Shown here one piece after another: positions 27,890 to 36,597 of a DNA stretch of 64,000 nt. Source of the DNA: Cyanobium sp. T1B-Tous (GTDB taxonomy: Bacteria > Cyanobacteriota > Cyanobacteriia > PCC-6307 > Cyanobiaceae). Each line of letters starts with the position of its first letter. The stretch's first letter is position 1. The notes beneath the pieces were generated by a model. It was not told where the DNA came from. It made no database searches and worked only from the letters and a program-made list of their open reading frames with translations. The position numbers and the translations under genes were made by a program. The DNA lies in the NCBI RefSeq assembly GCF_024345475.1, contig NZ_JAGQBE010000001.1, positions 42,915 through 106,914 of the forward strand, read 5' to 3'.

Positions 27890-28837
27890 TCAGATGAGGC
27901 CTTCAGCGGCCTGGACTTTCTCCACCTGGCGCTTCTTGAGCACCAACATGATCTGGGCCAGGGCAATGGCGGCGAAGAAGGCCAGCAGGCCGTAGATGCG
28001 CACCGGGTTCTGCAGCACCACTTCGGCGTCAATCTGGCCGAAGCCACCCACGTTCGGATCGTTGGTGAGCGGTGCACCGGCGGTCACGGCTTCACCCACG
28101 GCCACGGTGATGGTGGGCCCGGCTGGAACGGTTTCGCTGGACTTGCTGCCGTCGGCTGCGGTGATTTCCACCACGGAGGCCCCGTTGTCCCCAGCGGAGA
28201 TGGCGGAAACCAGGCCACTTACAGGGGCATTGAACACACCGTTGTTGCTCTTCTCGCCGGTGGGATACACCTGGCCGCGGCCCCGGTTGCCGCCCACGTG
28301 CAGCTGGTATTTGCCGAAGTGGATGCTGCTGTCGGTGGCCGGATCAGGGGAGAGGATCGGGAAGACGATCTCCTGGTGCTGGTCGCCGGGAATCGGACCC
28401 ACCAGCAGGATGTTGGGCTGGTCGTCGGAGTACTGGGTGTAGTAGATCCCCGCCGTTTCCTCCTTCAGCTCATCGCTGAGCCGGTCCTGGGGAGCGAGGG
28501 TGAAGCCTTCGGGCAGCATCACCACGGCACCCACGTTGAGACCGGTGGGGCTGCCGTCGCCGGACACCTGCTGAACGCTGGTGTCGTAAGGGATTTCAAC
28601 CACGGCCTTGAACACCGTGTCGGGGAAGATCGCCTGGGGCACTTCGACCCGGGTGGCTTTCTTGGCCAGGTGGCAGTTGGCGCAGACGATCTTGCCGGTG
28701 GCTTCCCGGGGGCTGGCGTAGTTCTGCTGGGCCCAGAAGGGGTAGGCCCAGCTGGGGCTGGCACCGGCGAGCAGCACGGCCAGGCTCAGGGCGGTGCCCA
28801 CCAGAGAGCCAAGCAGCAGGGAGAGGGAACGACGCAT
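27890..28837 (-). CDS. petA: apocytochrome f
   Basis: The 315-residue c-type cytochrome of the b6f complex, passing electrons from the Rieske centre to plastocyanin or cytochrome c6. A signal peptide ends ASPSWA, so the mature protein starts YPFWAQQ with Tyr32, whose amino group is the sixth haem ligand. The haem site CANCH is at 52-56. One membrane anchor near the C-terminus ([20 protein letters not shown]) is followed by a short basic stromal tail. Lies 48 bases behind petC and just ahead of lgt. Confidence 0.97.
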   Translation of the reverse strand: MRRSLSLLLGSLVGTALSLAVLLAGASPSWAYPFWAQQNYASPREATGKIVCANCHLAKKATRVEVPQAIFPDTVFKAVVEIPYDTSVQQVSGDGSPTGLNVGAVVMLPEGFTLAPQDRLSDELKEETAGIYYTQYSDDQPNILLVGPIPGDQHQEIVFPILSPDPATDSSIHFGKYQLHVGGNRGRGQVYPTGEKSNNGVFNAPVSGLVSAISAGDNGASVVEITAADGSKSSETVPAGPTITVAVGEAVTAGAPLTNDPNVGGFGQIDAEVVLQNPVRIYGLLAFFAAIALAQIMLVLKKRQVEKVQAAEGLI

Positions 28838-28885
28838 CACGGGATCAGGCGACAGACGGGAAGGGGGAAACGGGGATCGGGAGGA

Positions 28886-29446
28886 TCAGGCCCACCAGGG
28901 CTTGTCGCCGGTGCGGAAGTCAGTTTCGGTCCACTGGCTCAGGAACACGTTGTCGTTCTCGACCGACACATGGGCCAGGGCCAGGGACAGCGGGGCGGGG
29001 CCGCGCACCACCTTGCCGGTGGCGTCGTACTGGGAGCCGTGGCAGGGGCACATGAACTTGTTGGCACCGCTGTTCCAGGGCACCACGCAGCCCAAGTGGG
29101 TGCAGATGGCGTTGATGCCGTAGCTGCCAATGGCATCGCTGCCTTCGACGAGCAGGTAGGTGGGATCACCCTTGAGGCCCTGCACCAGGCTGCGGTCGCC
29201 CTCCTTGTGGGTGCTCAACCAGCCGGTGGCCGTGACGCTGTTGCCGAGCTCGTCCTTGGCGGTGGTGCCCCCGCCGCTGCCAGCGGCCTTGGGGGGGATG
29301 AAGTAGCGGGCCACGGGATAGAGGGCGCCCAGGGCGACCCCGGTGACCGATCCAAAGGTCAGCAGGTTCATGAACTGCCGACGACCCATTCCGGGCACAT
29401 CACCAGTTGAGGCGCTGGATGAAGCGCTCGCAGGCATCTGGGTCAT
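28886..29446 (-). CDS. petC: cytochrome b6f Rieske iron-sulfur subunit
   Basis: A 186-residue protein. ATG 29446 gives MTQMPAS..., then the twin-arginine-type [22 protein letters not shown], which is the uncleaved membrane anchor and Tat signal. The 2Fe-2S ligands are Cys115 and His117 (CTHLGC) and Cys133 and His136 (CPCHGS). Cys120 and Cys135 form the disulfide. The TatC gene for its export lies close by, on the far side of a DUF3067 gene that is divergent from petC. First gene of petC-petA-lgt-cobM. Confidence 0.97.
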   Translation of the reverse strand: MTQMPASASSSASTGDVPGMGRRQFMNLLTFGSVTGVALGALYPVARYFIPPKAAGSGGGTTAKDELGNSVTATGWLSTHKEGDRSLVQGLKGDPTYLLVEGSDAIGSYGINAICTHLGCVVPWNSGANKFMCPCHGSQYDATGKVVRGPAPLSLALAHVSVENDNVFLSQWTETDFRTGDKPWWA

Positions 29447-29474
29447 GAAGACGTGCCGGGACAACGTGGCGCCC

Positions 29475-29480
29475 ATTATG
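29475..29480 (-). promoter_or_regulatory. possible -10 element for petC
   Basis: CATAAT on the minus strand, 28 bases upstream of the petC ATG, is the only AT-rich hexamer in this GC-rich divergent region and resembles the consensus TATAAT. No matching -35 box is seen 17 bases further up. It would leave a leader of about 20 bases. Confidence 0.25.
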
Positions 29481-29570
29481 AACCTTGCCTGCGCGGCCCC
29501 GGGGCACCACTGCCCGGCCGCGGCTGGGCCTGCAACATGCTGTTGTGCAATCCGTTGTGTGACCTCGGGC

Positions 29571-29933
29571 GTGTCCCAGCCCCCCAGCCCCCTTTCCCCA
29601 GCCGCCGCGGGCGATGGACCCCTGTCAGCGCAGGAGGTGTGGGACATGCTGCAGGCCCGCTGGCAGGTCTCCTACGACCTGCAGCTGGTGCAGCGCCGGG
29701 GCAGGGTGTACCTGCAGGTGATGTGGGCCTACCTCGAGCAGCAGTCCTTCCCGCTGAGCGAGGAGGGCTACCGCGCCAAGCTCGAGGAGCTGGTGGGTCT
29801 GCTCAACGGGCTGGGGGTGGCGGGCCAGGTGCGTCGTTGGTTGCTCACCACCACCGACAAACCGCGGCTCGGCAAGGCCCTGGGGCTGGCCCTGGAGATG
29901 CCCGCCGGCCGGGCCAGTGAATTCCTTCTCTAG
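29571..29933 (+). CDS. DUF3067 family protein
   Basis: A 120-residue soluble protein. GTG 29571 is used since it gives a short leader before the conserved part [41 protein letters not shown]. An in-frame ATG at 29479 would add a Cys-rich, unfamily-like 31 residues. The block [24 protein letters not shown] and the final [15 protein letters not shown] fit the cyanobacterial/plastid DUF3067 family. Role unknown. It is divergent from petC, and its end overlaps the tatC end by 4 bases. Confidence 0.75.
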   Translation: MSQPPSPLSPAAAGDGPLSAQEVWDMLQARWQVSYDLQLVQRRGRVYLQVMWAYLEQQSFPLSEEGYRAKLEELVGLLNGLGVAGQVRRWLLTTTDKPRLGKALGLALEMPAGRASEFLL

Positions 29934-30766
29934 GCGGGGCGCAGCCGCTCGGTGAAGGCCACCAGTCCCACCCCAATCAGATAGAGGGCGGTGATCGCTC
30001 CGGAGAGCAGCAGCATCGTCACCGGATCGGTGGAGGGGGTGAGCACGGCGCCGGCCAGGGCGCTGGCCAGCACCACCCAGCGCCAGCCCGCCAGCATCGG
30101 CTGGGCCTTCACCAGGCCCAGGGCGCCCAGCAGCAGCTGCAGCACCGGCAGCTGGAAGGCCAGGGCCGTCGCCACCATCAGCAGCAGCACGAAGTCGAGG
30201 TAGCGCTCAATCGACCAGCTCGGTTCGACCACATCGGCGCCGTAGCTCACCAGGAAGCGCAGGGCAGCCGGCACCAGGGCCCACCAGGCGAAGGCCAGGC
30301 CGGCGGCGAACAGCACGGCTGAGCCCGCCACCGCTGGTGCCACCAGGTTGCGTTCGCGCCGGGTGAGGCCTGGCAGCACGAAGGCCAGCCCCTCGTAGAG
30401 CACGTAGGGCAGGGCCAGGGTGAGGCCGGCGTAGCCCGCCACCTTCAGGGAGACAAACAGGAACTCCCCCGGGGCCAGCTGCAGAAAACGGATGCCCTCG
30501 GCTGGCATCTCCAGCATCCGCACCAACGGTTTGACCGCCAGCAGGCAGGCCGCCGCCGCCACCACCACCGCCAGCAGGCTGCGCAGCACCCGCCGGCGCA
30601 GCTCCTCGAGGTGGTCCACCAGGCTCATGTCGACTTCGTCCGGGAAGTCGCTGTCGGGTGGGTCTCCAGCTCCGGAGGGGACGGGGATCCGGATTGGGGC
30701 TGGGGCTTCCAGGGGCGGGGCCGCGGTGGACGGGTTGGTGGGTGAGGTTTCGGGTTCGGGGCTCAT
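29930..30766 (-). CDS. tatC: Sec-independent protein translocase TatC
   Basis: A 278-residue core receptor subunit of the twin-arginine translocase. The N-terminal 45 residues are Pro/Glu-rich. Then comes the family hallmark MSLVDHLEELRRRVLRSLLAV (about 47-67) and six membrane helices with the conserved FLFVSLKVAGYAGLTLALPYVLYEGLAFVLPGL spread over about 103-136. ATG 30766 is used. A GTG at 30772 overlaps the rqcH stop and is also plausible. Transcribed directly after rqcH. Confidence 0.95.
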   Translation of the reverse strand: MSPEPETSPTNPSTAAPPLEAPAPIRIPVPSGAGDPPDSDFPDEVDMSLVDHLEELRRRVLRSLLAVVVAAAACLLAVKPLVRMLEMPAEGIRFLQLAPGEFLFVSLKVAGYAGLTLALPYVLYEGLAFVLPGLTRRERNLVAPAVAGSAVLFAAGLAFAWWALVPAALRFLVSYGADVVEPSWSIERYLDFVLLLMVATALAFQLPVLQLLLGALGLVKAQPMLAGWRWVVLASALAGAVLTPSTDPVTMLLLSGAITALYLIGVGLVAFTERLRPA

Positions 30767-30768
30767 GG

Positions 30769-32454
30769 TCACGGCTCCGGCAGCAGGCTAAGAGCGCGTT
30801 GCGGTTCGCCCCACAGCACGGTGCCGCCCCGATGACGCACCGTACCGGGGGCGGCACCGGGAATGCGTTGCAGCTCCTCGGTGGGCACCATCACCACCGG
30901 CACCCGCCGGTTGCCGCGGCCCCGGCTGAAGTGGGCCGCCAGATCGGCGGCGGCCTGCAGATCCCCCTCGCTCGGCGGCTGCTGGGAACTCTTCAGCACC
31001 ACGTGGCTGCCGGGGATTTCCTGGGCGTGAAACCAGAGATCGCCGCGGCGGGCCTGGCGAAAGGCGATCCATTCGTTCTGGCGGTGGTTACGGCCCACCT
31101 GCAGGGGCAGGCCGGCCGTGGTGTGCAGCTCCAGGGGTTGGGGCTGTCCCTCGGCGCCCTGGCCGTGACGGGCCTGGCGCCGGCCCCCCTGGCTGCTGAG
31201 CTTGCGGTCGCCCAGCAGGGCCTCCAGCTCGCTGGCCAGGCTGGCCACCTGGTCGAGGCTGTCGGCCTGGTCGAGGTAGGTGAGGCTGGCCTCCAGCCCG
31301 GCCAGCCGCTGCCGGTGCAGCTCCAGGCGGGGGGTGATCGCCGCCACGGAGCGGCGCCGTTTGCGGGCGGTTTTGTAGAGCTTCTGGGCCTCATCGATGC
31401 ACTGGCGGCTGGGTTGCCGTTGGCTCAGCAGGGCATCGGCGCGGCGCTGCAGGGCTTCCCCTTCCGGCACCGCCGCCAGCAGGGCCTCCTGCTCGCTGGC
31501 CTGCCGGGTTTCACGCGCGGCGGCAGCCTCGAGCCGGTGGCGCAGCTGCTGGCGCCGCTGCAGCAGTTCCTGGGCACCCAGGTGGGCGGCGAAATAGGTC
31601 GCCAGGCCACGGTTGACGGCGAGGGGCCCGGGGGCCGTGTCCGTGCCCCAGCAGCAGTAGCCCTCGGCGGTCTGCTGCCAGCCGAAGTGCTCGCCCTCCA
31701 CCGCCGTGAGCCAGCGGTGCCAGGTCTGCCAGAGCTGCTGCCACTGGGCGGGGCTGAGGGCGCTGACGGCCTGATCCCCCCAGCCGGTGGGCAGCAGCTG
31801 GCGCACCAGGGCCGGACTGATGCCCTGGTAGCTCTCCCGCAGGGCCTGTTGCAGCGGCAGGGGCACCAGGCGGAGCCGCCGCTGCCAGCTGTCGAAGCCC
31901 TCCTCCAGCCGCGGCGGTTCCCCGGCCAGGGGTGGGGGTGGTTGGTAGGGGTCGCCGGTGCCGATCGGCCGCAGCCGTGATTGCTGCGGCTTCACCTGGC
32001 GCGCCAGGGCCACCACCTGGCGGTCCGCGTCCAGGAGCAGCAGGTTGCTGTAGCGCCCCATCAGTTCGGCCACCAGCCAGCGCAACGCCGGCTCGCCCGG
32101 GCGCCGGGCAAAGCCGAGTTCCACCACCCGTTCCCAGCCCTGCTGGCGGATCTCCACCAGGGCCAGGCCCCGCAGGGCGTGCTGCAGCTGTTGGGCCAGG
32201 GTGCTGCCATCCCCCTGGCGGGGTGGCGGCGGGATCGTGTGCAGCCGGGCCGCTTCCGCCTGCCAGCTCAGTTCCAGCCAATGGGCCCCGCTGAGGCTGC
32301 GCAGGCCGATCTGCAGGGCATGGGAGCTGGCCTGTTGGGCCTTTTCAAAGCGGCTCGGCAGCAGCAGCGGCCGCCATTCGGCCAGCACCGCCCGCAGGGT
32401 TGTGACGTCGAGTGCCTGAAGTCGGGAGGGGGCCTGGAGGCGGGAGGGGGCCAT
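30769..32454 (-). CDS. rqcH: NFACT-family ribosome quality control protein (RqcH/FbpA-like)
   Basis: A 561-residue protein of the NFACT family, which in bacteria binds peptidyl-tRNA-blocked 50S subunits and adds alanine tails. The N-terminal NFACT-N lobe opens with [28 protein letters not shown] (residues about 14-41). The middle is helical and Arg/Gln-rich (coiled coil about 290-410). The C-terminal NFACT-R domain has [41 protein letters not shown]. The first residues contain a direct duplication, [12 protein letters not shown]. TatC follows with an overlapping start. Confidence 0.88.
   Translation of the reverse strand: MAPSRLQAPSRLQALDVTTLRAVLAEWRPLLLPSRFEKAQQASSHALQIGLRSLSGAHWLELSWQAEAARLHTIPPPPRQGDGSTLAQQLQHALRGLALVEIRQQGWERVVELGFARRPGEPALRWLVAELMGRYSNLLLLDADRQVVALARQVKPQQSRLRPIGTGDPYQPPPPLAGEPPRLEEGFDSWQRRLRLVPLPLQQALRESYQGISPALVRQLLPTGWGDQAVSALSPAQWQQLWQTWHRWLTAVEGEHFGWQQTAEGYCCWGTDTAPGPLAVNRGLATYFAAHLGAQELLQRRQQLRHRLEAAAARETRQASEQEALLAAVPEGEALQRRADALLSQRQPSRQCIDEAQKLYKTARKRRRSVAAITPRLELHRQRLAGLEASLTYLDQADSLDQVASLASELEALLGDRKLSSQGGRRQARHGQGAEGQPQPLELHTTAGLPLQVGRNHRQNEWIAFRQARRGDLWFHAQEIPGSHVVLKSSQQPPSEGDLQAAADLAAHFSRGRGNRRVPVVMVPTEELQRIPGAAPGTVRHRGGTVLWGEPQRALSLLPEP
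32416..32451 (-). repeat. 18-bp tandem duplication at the rqcH 5' end
   Basis: Two adjacent, nearly identical 18-base units encode APSRLQ twice just after the start codon. They differ only at third-position bases. The duplication lies ahead of the conserved domain, so it probably lengthens a non-essential N-terminus. Confidence 0.6.
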
Positions 32455-32502
32455 GGGCTACGAGGCTGGCTTCTACTCTGCTGGCCAGAGCTGACGCCTG
32501 CC

Positions 32503-33066
32503 ATGAGCGCCCCGCCCGGCCGCCTCACCCTGATCACCGGCCCCAGCGGGGTGGGCAAGGGCACCCTGGTGCAGCGGCTGCTGGGCCACCACCCGGAAAT
32601 CTGGCTGTCGATCTCGGCCACCACCCGCTCCCCCCGGGCTGGGGAGGTGGAGGGCGAGCACTATTTCTTCCTGAGCCGCGAGGGCTTTGAGCGGCAGGTG
32701 GCCGAGGGCGGCTTTCTGGAGTGGGCCGAATTTGCGGGCAACCTCTATGGCACGCCCCGCCAACCGGTGGAGGCCCAGCTCGCCGCGGGCCGACCGGTGC
32801 TGCTGGAGATCGAGCTGGAGGGCGCCCGCCAGGTGCGGCGCAGCTTTGCGGCCGGCTTTCAGATCTTCGTGGAGCCCCCCAGCTTTGCGGAGCTGGAGCG
32901 GCGCATCCGGGGCCGCGGCACCGACACGGAGGAGGCCATCGCCCGACGCCTGGAGCGGGCCCGGGTGGAGCTGGCGGCGGCGCCGGAGTTTGATGCAGTG
33001 GTGGTCAATGGCGAGCTCGACAGCGCTGTGCAGGAGCTCGAGCGGTTGATGGGGCTGGCGGGTTAG
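32503..33066 (+). CDS. gmk: guanylate kinase
   Basis: A 187-residue enzyme that phosphorylates GMP to GDP. ATG 32503 gives [26 protein letters not shown] with P-loop GPSGVGKG at 13-20. The GMP-binding segment [21 protein letters not shown] and the [16 protein letters not shown] region follow, then [14 protein letters not shown] and the lid [15 protein letters not shown]. Divergent from rqcH. The psaJ terminator lies about 40 bases past its stop on the other strand. Confidence 0.96.
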   Translation: MSAPPGRLTLITGPSGVGKGTLVQRLLGHHPEIWLSISATTRSPRAGEVEGEHYFFLSREGFERQVAEGGFLEWAEFAGNLYGTPRQPVEAQLAAGRPVLLEIELEGARQVRRSFAAGFQIFVEPPSFAELERRIRGRGTDTEEAIARRLERARVELAAAPEFDAVVVNGELDSAVQELERLMGLAG

Positions 33067-33098
33067 CGCGCCGCACCTGGCGGATCTGGAGCGGCAAC

Positions 33099-33123
33099 AA
33101 AAAAGCGGCCCTTGAGGGCCGCT
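33099..33123 (-). terminator. rho-independent terminator of psaF-psaJ
   Basis: On the minus strand AGCGGCCC-TCAA-GGGCCGCT forms an 8-bp perfect stem with a 4-base loop, followed directly by six T. It lies about 40 bases past the psaJ stop. It sits also just downstream of gmk but lacks a T-run on that strand. Confidence 0.9.
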
Positions 33124-33159
33124 GATGACTCGATCTTCTCGAGATCTGACGCCATTCCC

Positions 33160-33276
33160 TTAGAGGGGGTGGAACAGCAGGTCGGGGAAGAAGCGGTTGA
33201 ATTCGATCAGGATGCCCGCGGTGACGCTGAACCAGATGGCGGCGAACACCGGAGCGGTGGTGAGGAACTTTTTCAT
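33160..33276 (-). CDS. psaJ: photosystem I subunit IX (PsaJ)
   Basis: A 38-residue single-helix membrane protein. The start [20 protein letters not shown] and end [13 protein letters not shown] match PsaJ closely. PsaJ binds chlorophyll and carotenoid at the edge of photosystem I and holds PsaF. The gene is 43 bases behind psaF and followed by a strong terminator, giving the usual psaF-psaJ operon. Confidence 0.95.
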   Translation of the reverse strand: MKKFLTTAPVFAAIWFSVTAGILIEFNRFFPDLLFHPL

Positions 33277-33319
33277 GGCTGGAAATCAGGGGAGTTGAAA
33301 CGGCTCAGGGATTCGCCGT

Positions 33320-33814
33320 TCAGCGGGGTGAAACCGTGACCTTGTCGTCGGATTCGAGCAGCTTGCCGCTGGTGAGCTCGCCAAAGGCGGCCAGGGGCCA
33401 GGTGGCAGCCGCCAGGGTGCTCTTGAGGGCCAGGGGCAGATCGATCTGGATCTCCTTCATCGCGGCGTCCTTGTCGTTGCGAATCGCCCGCAGGTAGTTG
33501 CGGCCAGCCCAGCCGATGCAACCGGCGATGTAGAGGAAGGCGATACCGGGGATCATGAAGTCACCGGCATGGCTCCAGCGGCCGTCCACGATCAGGTGGG
33601 GCAGGCCATCGGCGCCGCAGACGGCCTGGCTGTACATCGCGAAGCGAGCCTTGGCCTGGTCGGTCTTGGCTCCGGCGGCACGCTGCTGGAAGCGAGCACT
33701 TTCAGAGCAGGGGGTCAGCCCCGCCACATCCGCCTTGGCCACGGGAGCGAAGCCGAGAAGCAGGAAGGCGGAGAGCAGGACTGCGAAGAGTCTGCGGGAA
33801 AAAAGACGGCGCAT
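33320..33814 (-). CDS. psaF: photosystem I reaction centre subunit III (PsaF)
   Basis: A 164-residue precursor. ATG 33814 gives [22 protein letters not shown] and a signal peptide cut after VAKA, so the mature protein starts DVAGLTPC. Luminal helices with paired Cys ([11 protein letters not shown] and [20 protein letters not shown]) and the membrane part [19 protein letters not shown] match PsaF. It sits at the luminal electron-donor side of photosystem I. Upstream is a 61-base gap shared with tsaD; no high-light regulatory (HLR1) repeat was recognised there. Confidence 0.96.
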   Translation of the reverse strand: MRRLFSRRLFAVLLSAFLLLGFAPVAKADVAGLTPCSESARFQQRAAGAKTDQAKARFAMYSQAVCGADGLPHLIVDGRWSHAGDFMIPGIAFLYIAGCIGWAGRNYLRAIRNDKDAAMKEIQIDLPLALKSTLAAATWPLAAFGELTSGKLLESDDKVTVSPR

Positions 33815-33875
33815 CGGACGCAGGGCCGCGGGGCAGGATGACACCACTGGACAGTACGGGAGCTCCCCGAATCGG

Positions 33876-34973
33876 ATGGCGACGGTTCTTGCCCTCGAAA
33901 CAAGTTGTGACGAGTCGGCGGCAGCGATTGTGCGGGATCAAACGGTGCTCGCCAGCGCCGTGGCCTCCCAGGTGGAGGAGCACGCCCGCTGGGGTGGGGT
34001 GGTGCCGGAAATCGCCTCCCGGCGCCATGTGGAAGCCCTGCCCCAGCTGATCGATCAGGTGTGTCGGGAGAGCGGTGTGGCCCTGGCTGAGCTGGATGGC
34101 ATTGCGGCCACCGCCGCTCCAGGCCTGGTGGGGGCCCTGTTGGTGGCCTCGGTGACCGGCCGCACCCTGGCGCGCCTCCATGCCAAACCCTTTGTGGCCG
34201 TGCACCATCTGGAGGGTCACCTCTGCTCCGTGCAGCTCGGCGATCCCCTGCCCCCCGGCCCTTACCTGGTGCTGCTGGTGAGCGGCGGCCACACCGAATT
34301 GCTGCGGGTCGATGGACCGGGCCAGTACCAGCGCCTCGGCCGCAGCCACGACGATGCGGCCGGCGAGGCCTTCGACAAGGTGGCCCGGCTGCTGGACCTG
34401 GGCTATCCGGGCGGTCCGGCGATCGAAGCGGCCGGCCTGGATGGGGATCCCCGTCGCTTTGCCCTGCCCAAGGGCCGGGTGTCGCGGCCCGAGGGGGGCT
34501 TTTACCCCTACGACTTCAGCTTCAGTGGCCTCAAAACGGCGATGCTGCGCCAGGTGCGGGCCCTCGAGGCGGCTCGGGATTCCGTCCCAGCCAGCCCAGA
34601 CAGCCCAGACAGCCCAGCCGAGGCCCTGCCCCTGGCCGACCTGGCCGCGAGCTTTGAGCAGGTGGTGGCGGAGGTGCTGGTGGAGCGCAGCTGTCGTTGC
34701 GCCCGGGAGCAGGGGCTGGGCACCCTGGTGCTAGTGGGGGGTGTGGCCGCCAACCGGCGGCTGCGGGCCCTGCTGGAGGCGCGCTGTCAGCGGGATGGCC
34801 TGGCCTGGCGCGTGGCGCCGCTCGCTTACTGCACCGACAACGCGGCCATGATCGGGGTGGCGGCGGCCCAGCGGCTGACGGCCGGTCAGCACAGCTCCCT
34901 GGAGCTCGCGGTGGCGGCCCGGCTGCCCCTGGAGCAGGCGGATCGGCTGTATGAATCGCAGGCTTGCTTTTAA
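33876..34973 (+). CDS. tsaD: tRNA N6-adenosine threonylcarbamoyltransferase TsaD
   Basis: A 365-residue enzyme that places threonylcarbamoyl on A37 of ANN-decoding tRNAs. ATG 33876 gives [19 protein letters not shown]. The metal-binding VHHLEGHL (about 109-116) replaces the more common HHMEGH. Also seen are [31 protein letters not shown] and the late [13 protein letters not shown] short [11 protein letters not shown] insertion made of Asp-Ser-Pro repeats sits near 233-243. An open frame reaches upstream but overlaps the psaF leader. Confidence 0.96.
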   Translation: MATVLALETSCDESAAAIVRDQTVLASAVASQVEEHARWGGVVPEIASRRHVEALPQLIDQVCRESGVALAELDGIAATAAPGLVGALLVASVTGRTLARLHAKPFVAVHHLEGHLCSVQLGDPLPPGPYLVLLVSGGHTELLRVDGPGQYQRLGRSHDDAAGEAFDKVARLLDLGYPGGPAIEAAGLDGDPRRFALPKGRVSRPEGGFYPYDFSFSGLKTAMLRQVRALEAARDSVPASPDSPDSPAEALPLADLAASFEQVVAEVLVERSCRCAREQGLGTLVLVGGVAANRRLRALLEARCQRDGLAWRVAPLAYCTDNAAMIGVAAAQRLTAGQHSSLELAVAARLPLEQADRLYESQACF

Positions 34974-35013
34974 TGCCCGTAGGCTGGTGCCCCTGCGGGA
35001 TCGGTGCGGCGCC

Positions 35014-35265
35014 ATGACCCCCCTCAACGGTGAGCGCGAATCCCGCCAGGACCAGGAGTGTTCGACCCTCGAGCGGGAACCCAGCACCCACCTGGAATCC
35101 AGCGTTGACGATGAAACCGGCACCGAGTTGGTGAGTGGCACCGAGCTGAACGCCTGGCGCCGGGGGTTCACCCCCCAGGCCGAGATCTGGAATGGCCGGC
35201 TGGCCATGCTCGGACTCTCGGTGGGTCTGTCGGTGCTGCTGGTGGCCCGGCTGGCGAGCCACTAG
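35014..35265 (+). CDS. hli: high-light-inducible / chlorophyll-binding-like protein (HLIP)
   Basis: An 83-residue protein with a polar, acidic N-terminal half and one membrane helix. The HLIP signature is present in GFTPQAEIWNGRLAMLGLSVG (E-x-x-N-x-R-x-A-M), which binds chlorophyll. HLIPs protect photosystems under light stress. ATG 35014 is chosen; an upstream in-frame ATG lies inside tsaD. The N-terminal extension is longer than in minimal HLIPs. It is followed within 10 bases by the convergent pilT gene. Confidence 0.88.
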   Translation: MTPLNGERESRQDQECSTLEREPSTHLESSVDDETGTELVSGTELNAWRRGFTPQAEIWNGRLAMLGLSVGLSVLLVARLASH

Positions 35266-35275
35266 CCCGCCCGTT

Positions 35276-36490
35276 TCAGGTGCGTCCCCGCAGGGCCTGG
35301 GCGAGCTCGTTGGGCTTGAGGCTCTGGGCGAGGGCGTCTTCCGGGGCGACCCGGTTCTCTTCCACCAAGTGCTGCAGGGCCTGGTTGGAGGTCTGCATGC
35401 CGTCGAAGGCGCTGCGCTTCATGATTTCCTCGATCTCATCGAGTTCGCCGCGCTGGATGTAGTCCTTGCAGGCGTCGGTGTTGATCAGGATGTCGTGGTA
35501 AGCGGCCCGCTTGCCGTCGGTGGTTTTCAGCAGGCCCTGGGCAATCACCCCCAGCAGGGATTCCGACACGGCACGGCGCACGCTGTCCTGTTCGCTCGGC
35601 GGGTACATGCCCAGCACCCGCTCGACCGTCTTGACGGCGGAGTTGGTGTGCAGGGTGCCGAACACCAGGTGGCCGGTTTGGGACGCCTCAATGGCGGTGG
35701 CCAGGGTTTCCTGGTCGCGGATCTCCCCGATCAGGATCACGTCGGGGTCTTCCCGCAGGGCCGCCCGCAGGGCGTTGTGGAACAGCTTGGTGTGCTGCCC
35801 CACCTCCCGGTGGCGGATCAACGACTGCCGGCTCTCGTGCACGAATTCCACCGGATCCTCGATCGTGAGGATGTGGCGGCTCATGTTGCGGTTGATCCAG
35901 TCGATCATCGCGGCGAGCGTGGTGCTCTTACCGGAGCCGGTGGGCCCGGTGATCAGGATCATGCCCTTGGGTCGGGCGCAGAGCTCCTTCAGCACCGAGG
36001 GCAGATTCAGGTCTTCGAGGGTGGCGATCCTCTGGGGGATCAACCGCAGCACCATGGCTGGCCCCCGCAGCGAATCCATCAGGTTGATCCGCACCCGCAC
36101 GAACGGGAAGGCGTGGGATCCGTCGTATTCCTTGTCGCGCTGGAAGGCGTCGATTTCGACGGGGCTGAGCATCTCCCGCATCCAGGCGTTGAAGGTGGCC
36201 GCATCGGTCACGGGCCAACCGGTGCCGGCCATCTCGCCCCGGGCCCTGTAGCGGGGCTCCTCCCCCACCCCCAGGTGGACGTCGGAATAGCCCTTCTCGT
36301 TGGCGATGCGCACGATGCCCTCGAGGGTGTCGGGCTGGCTGCCGTTGTCGAGCCGGATGCCACCACCGCTGCTGGGTGCCGCGGGTGCCGGTGCGGGCGC
36401 CTCCGGTGCAGCGGCAGGGGCGTCAGGAGGGGCGGCCGGGGGGAAAGGGGAGGGGGGAAAGGGCGAGGGGGGAAAGGGCGAGGTTGTCAT
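35276..36490 (-). CDS. pilT: type IV pilus retraction ATPase PilT
   Basis: A 404-residue motor ATPase. Residues 1-45 are an unusual Pro/Ala-rich extension with three SPFPP units. The core has GYSDVHLGVGEEPRYRARGEM (PAS-like N-domain), Walker A ITGPTGSGKSTTLAAMIDW, the Asp box HILTIEDPVEFVHES, Walker B DVILIGEIRDQETL and the His box TGHLVFGTLHTNSA. The C-terminal AIRNLIRE retraction motif of proteobacterial PilT is not obvious; the helix reads SNQALQHLVEENRV. Needed for twitching or DNA uptake in relatives. Confidence 0.9.
   Translation of the reverse strand: MTTSPFPPSPFPPSPFPPAAPPDAPAAAPEAPAPAPAAPSSGGGIRLDNGSQPDTLEGIVRIANEKGYSDVHLGVGEEPRYRARGEMAGTGWPVTDAATFNAWMREMLSPVEIDAFQRDKEYDGSHAFPFVRVRINLMDSLRGPAMVLRLIPQRIATLEDLNLPSVLKELCARPKGMILITGPTGSGKSTTLAAMIDWINRNMSRHILTIEDPVEFVHESRQSLIRHREVGQHTKLFHNALRAALREDPDVILIGEIRDQETLATAIEASQTGHLVFGTLHTNSAVKTVERVLGMYPPSEQDSVRRAVSESLLGVIAQGLLKTTDGKRAAYHDILINTDACKDYIQRGELDEIEEIMKRSAFDGMQTSNQALQHLVEENRVAPEDALAQSLKPNELAQALRGRT
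36437..36481 (-). repeat. 15-bp tandem repeat at the pilT 5' end
   Basis: Three 15-base units (two identical, one varied by a few bases) encode Ser-Pro-Phe-Pro-Pro three times, starting at codon 4 of pilT. Gain or loss of a unit would keep the frame. Confidence 0.8.
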
Positions 36491-36597
36491 CGGGCGGCCA
36501 CCGGAATGGCCCCAGCTTCGCCGCTGCGGGCGTTCCTGTCAGCCCCGGCATCCGCGCCGGCCAACGTTCGTAGGATCCAGCCGTCTGCAGCGCCCCG

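Noticed and set aside
34574..34620. Short AGCCCAGAC repeats in tsaD.
   Set aside because: They encode a small Asp-Ser-Pro loop in frame. Too short and common to suggest a mobile or regulatory element.
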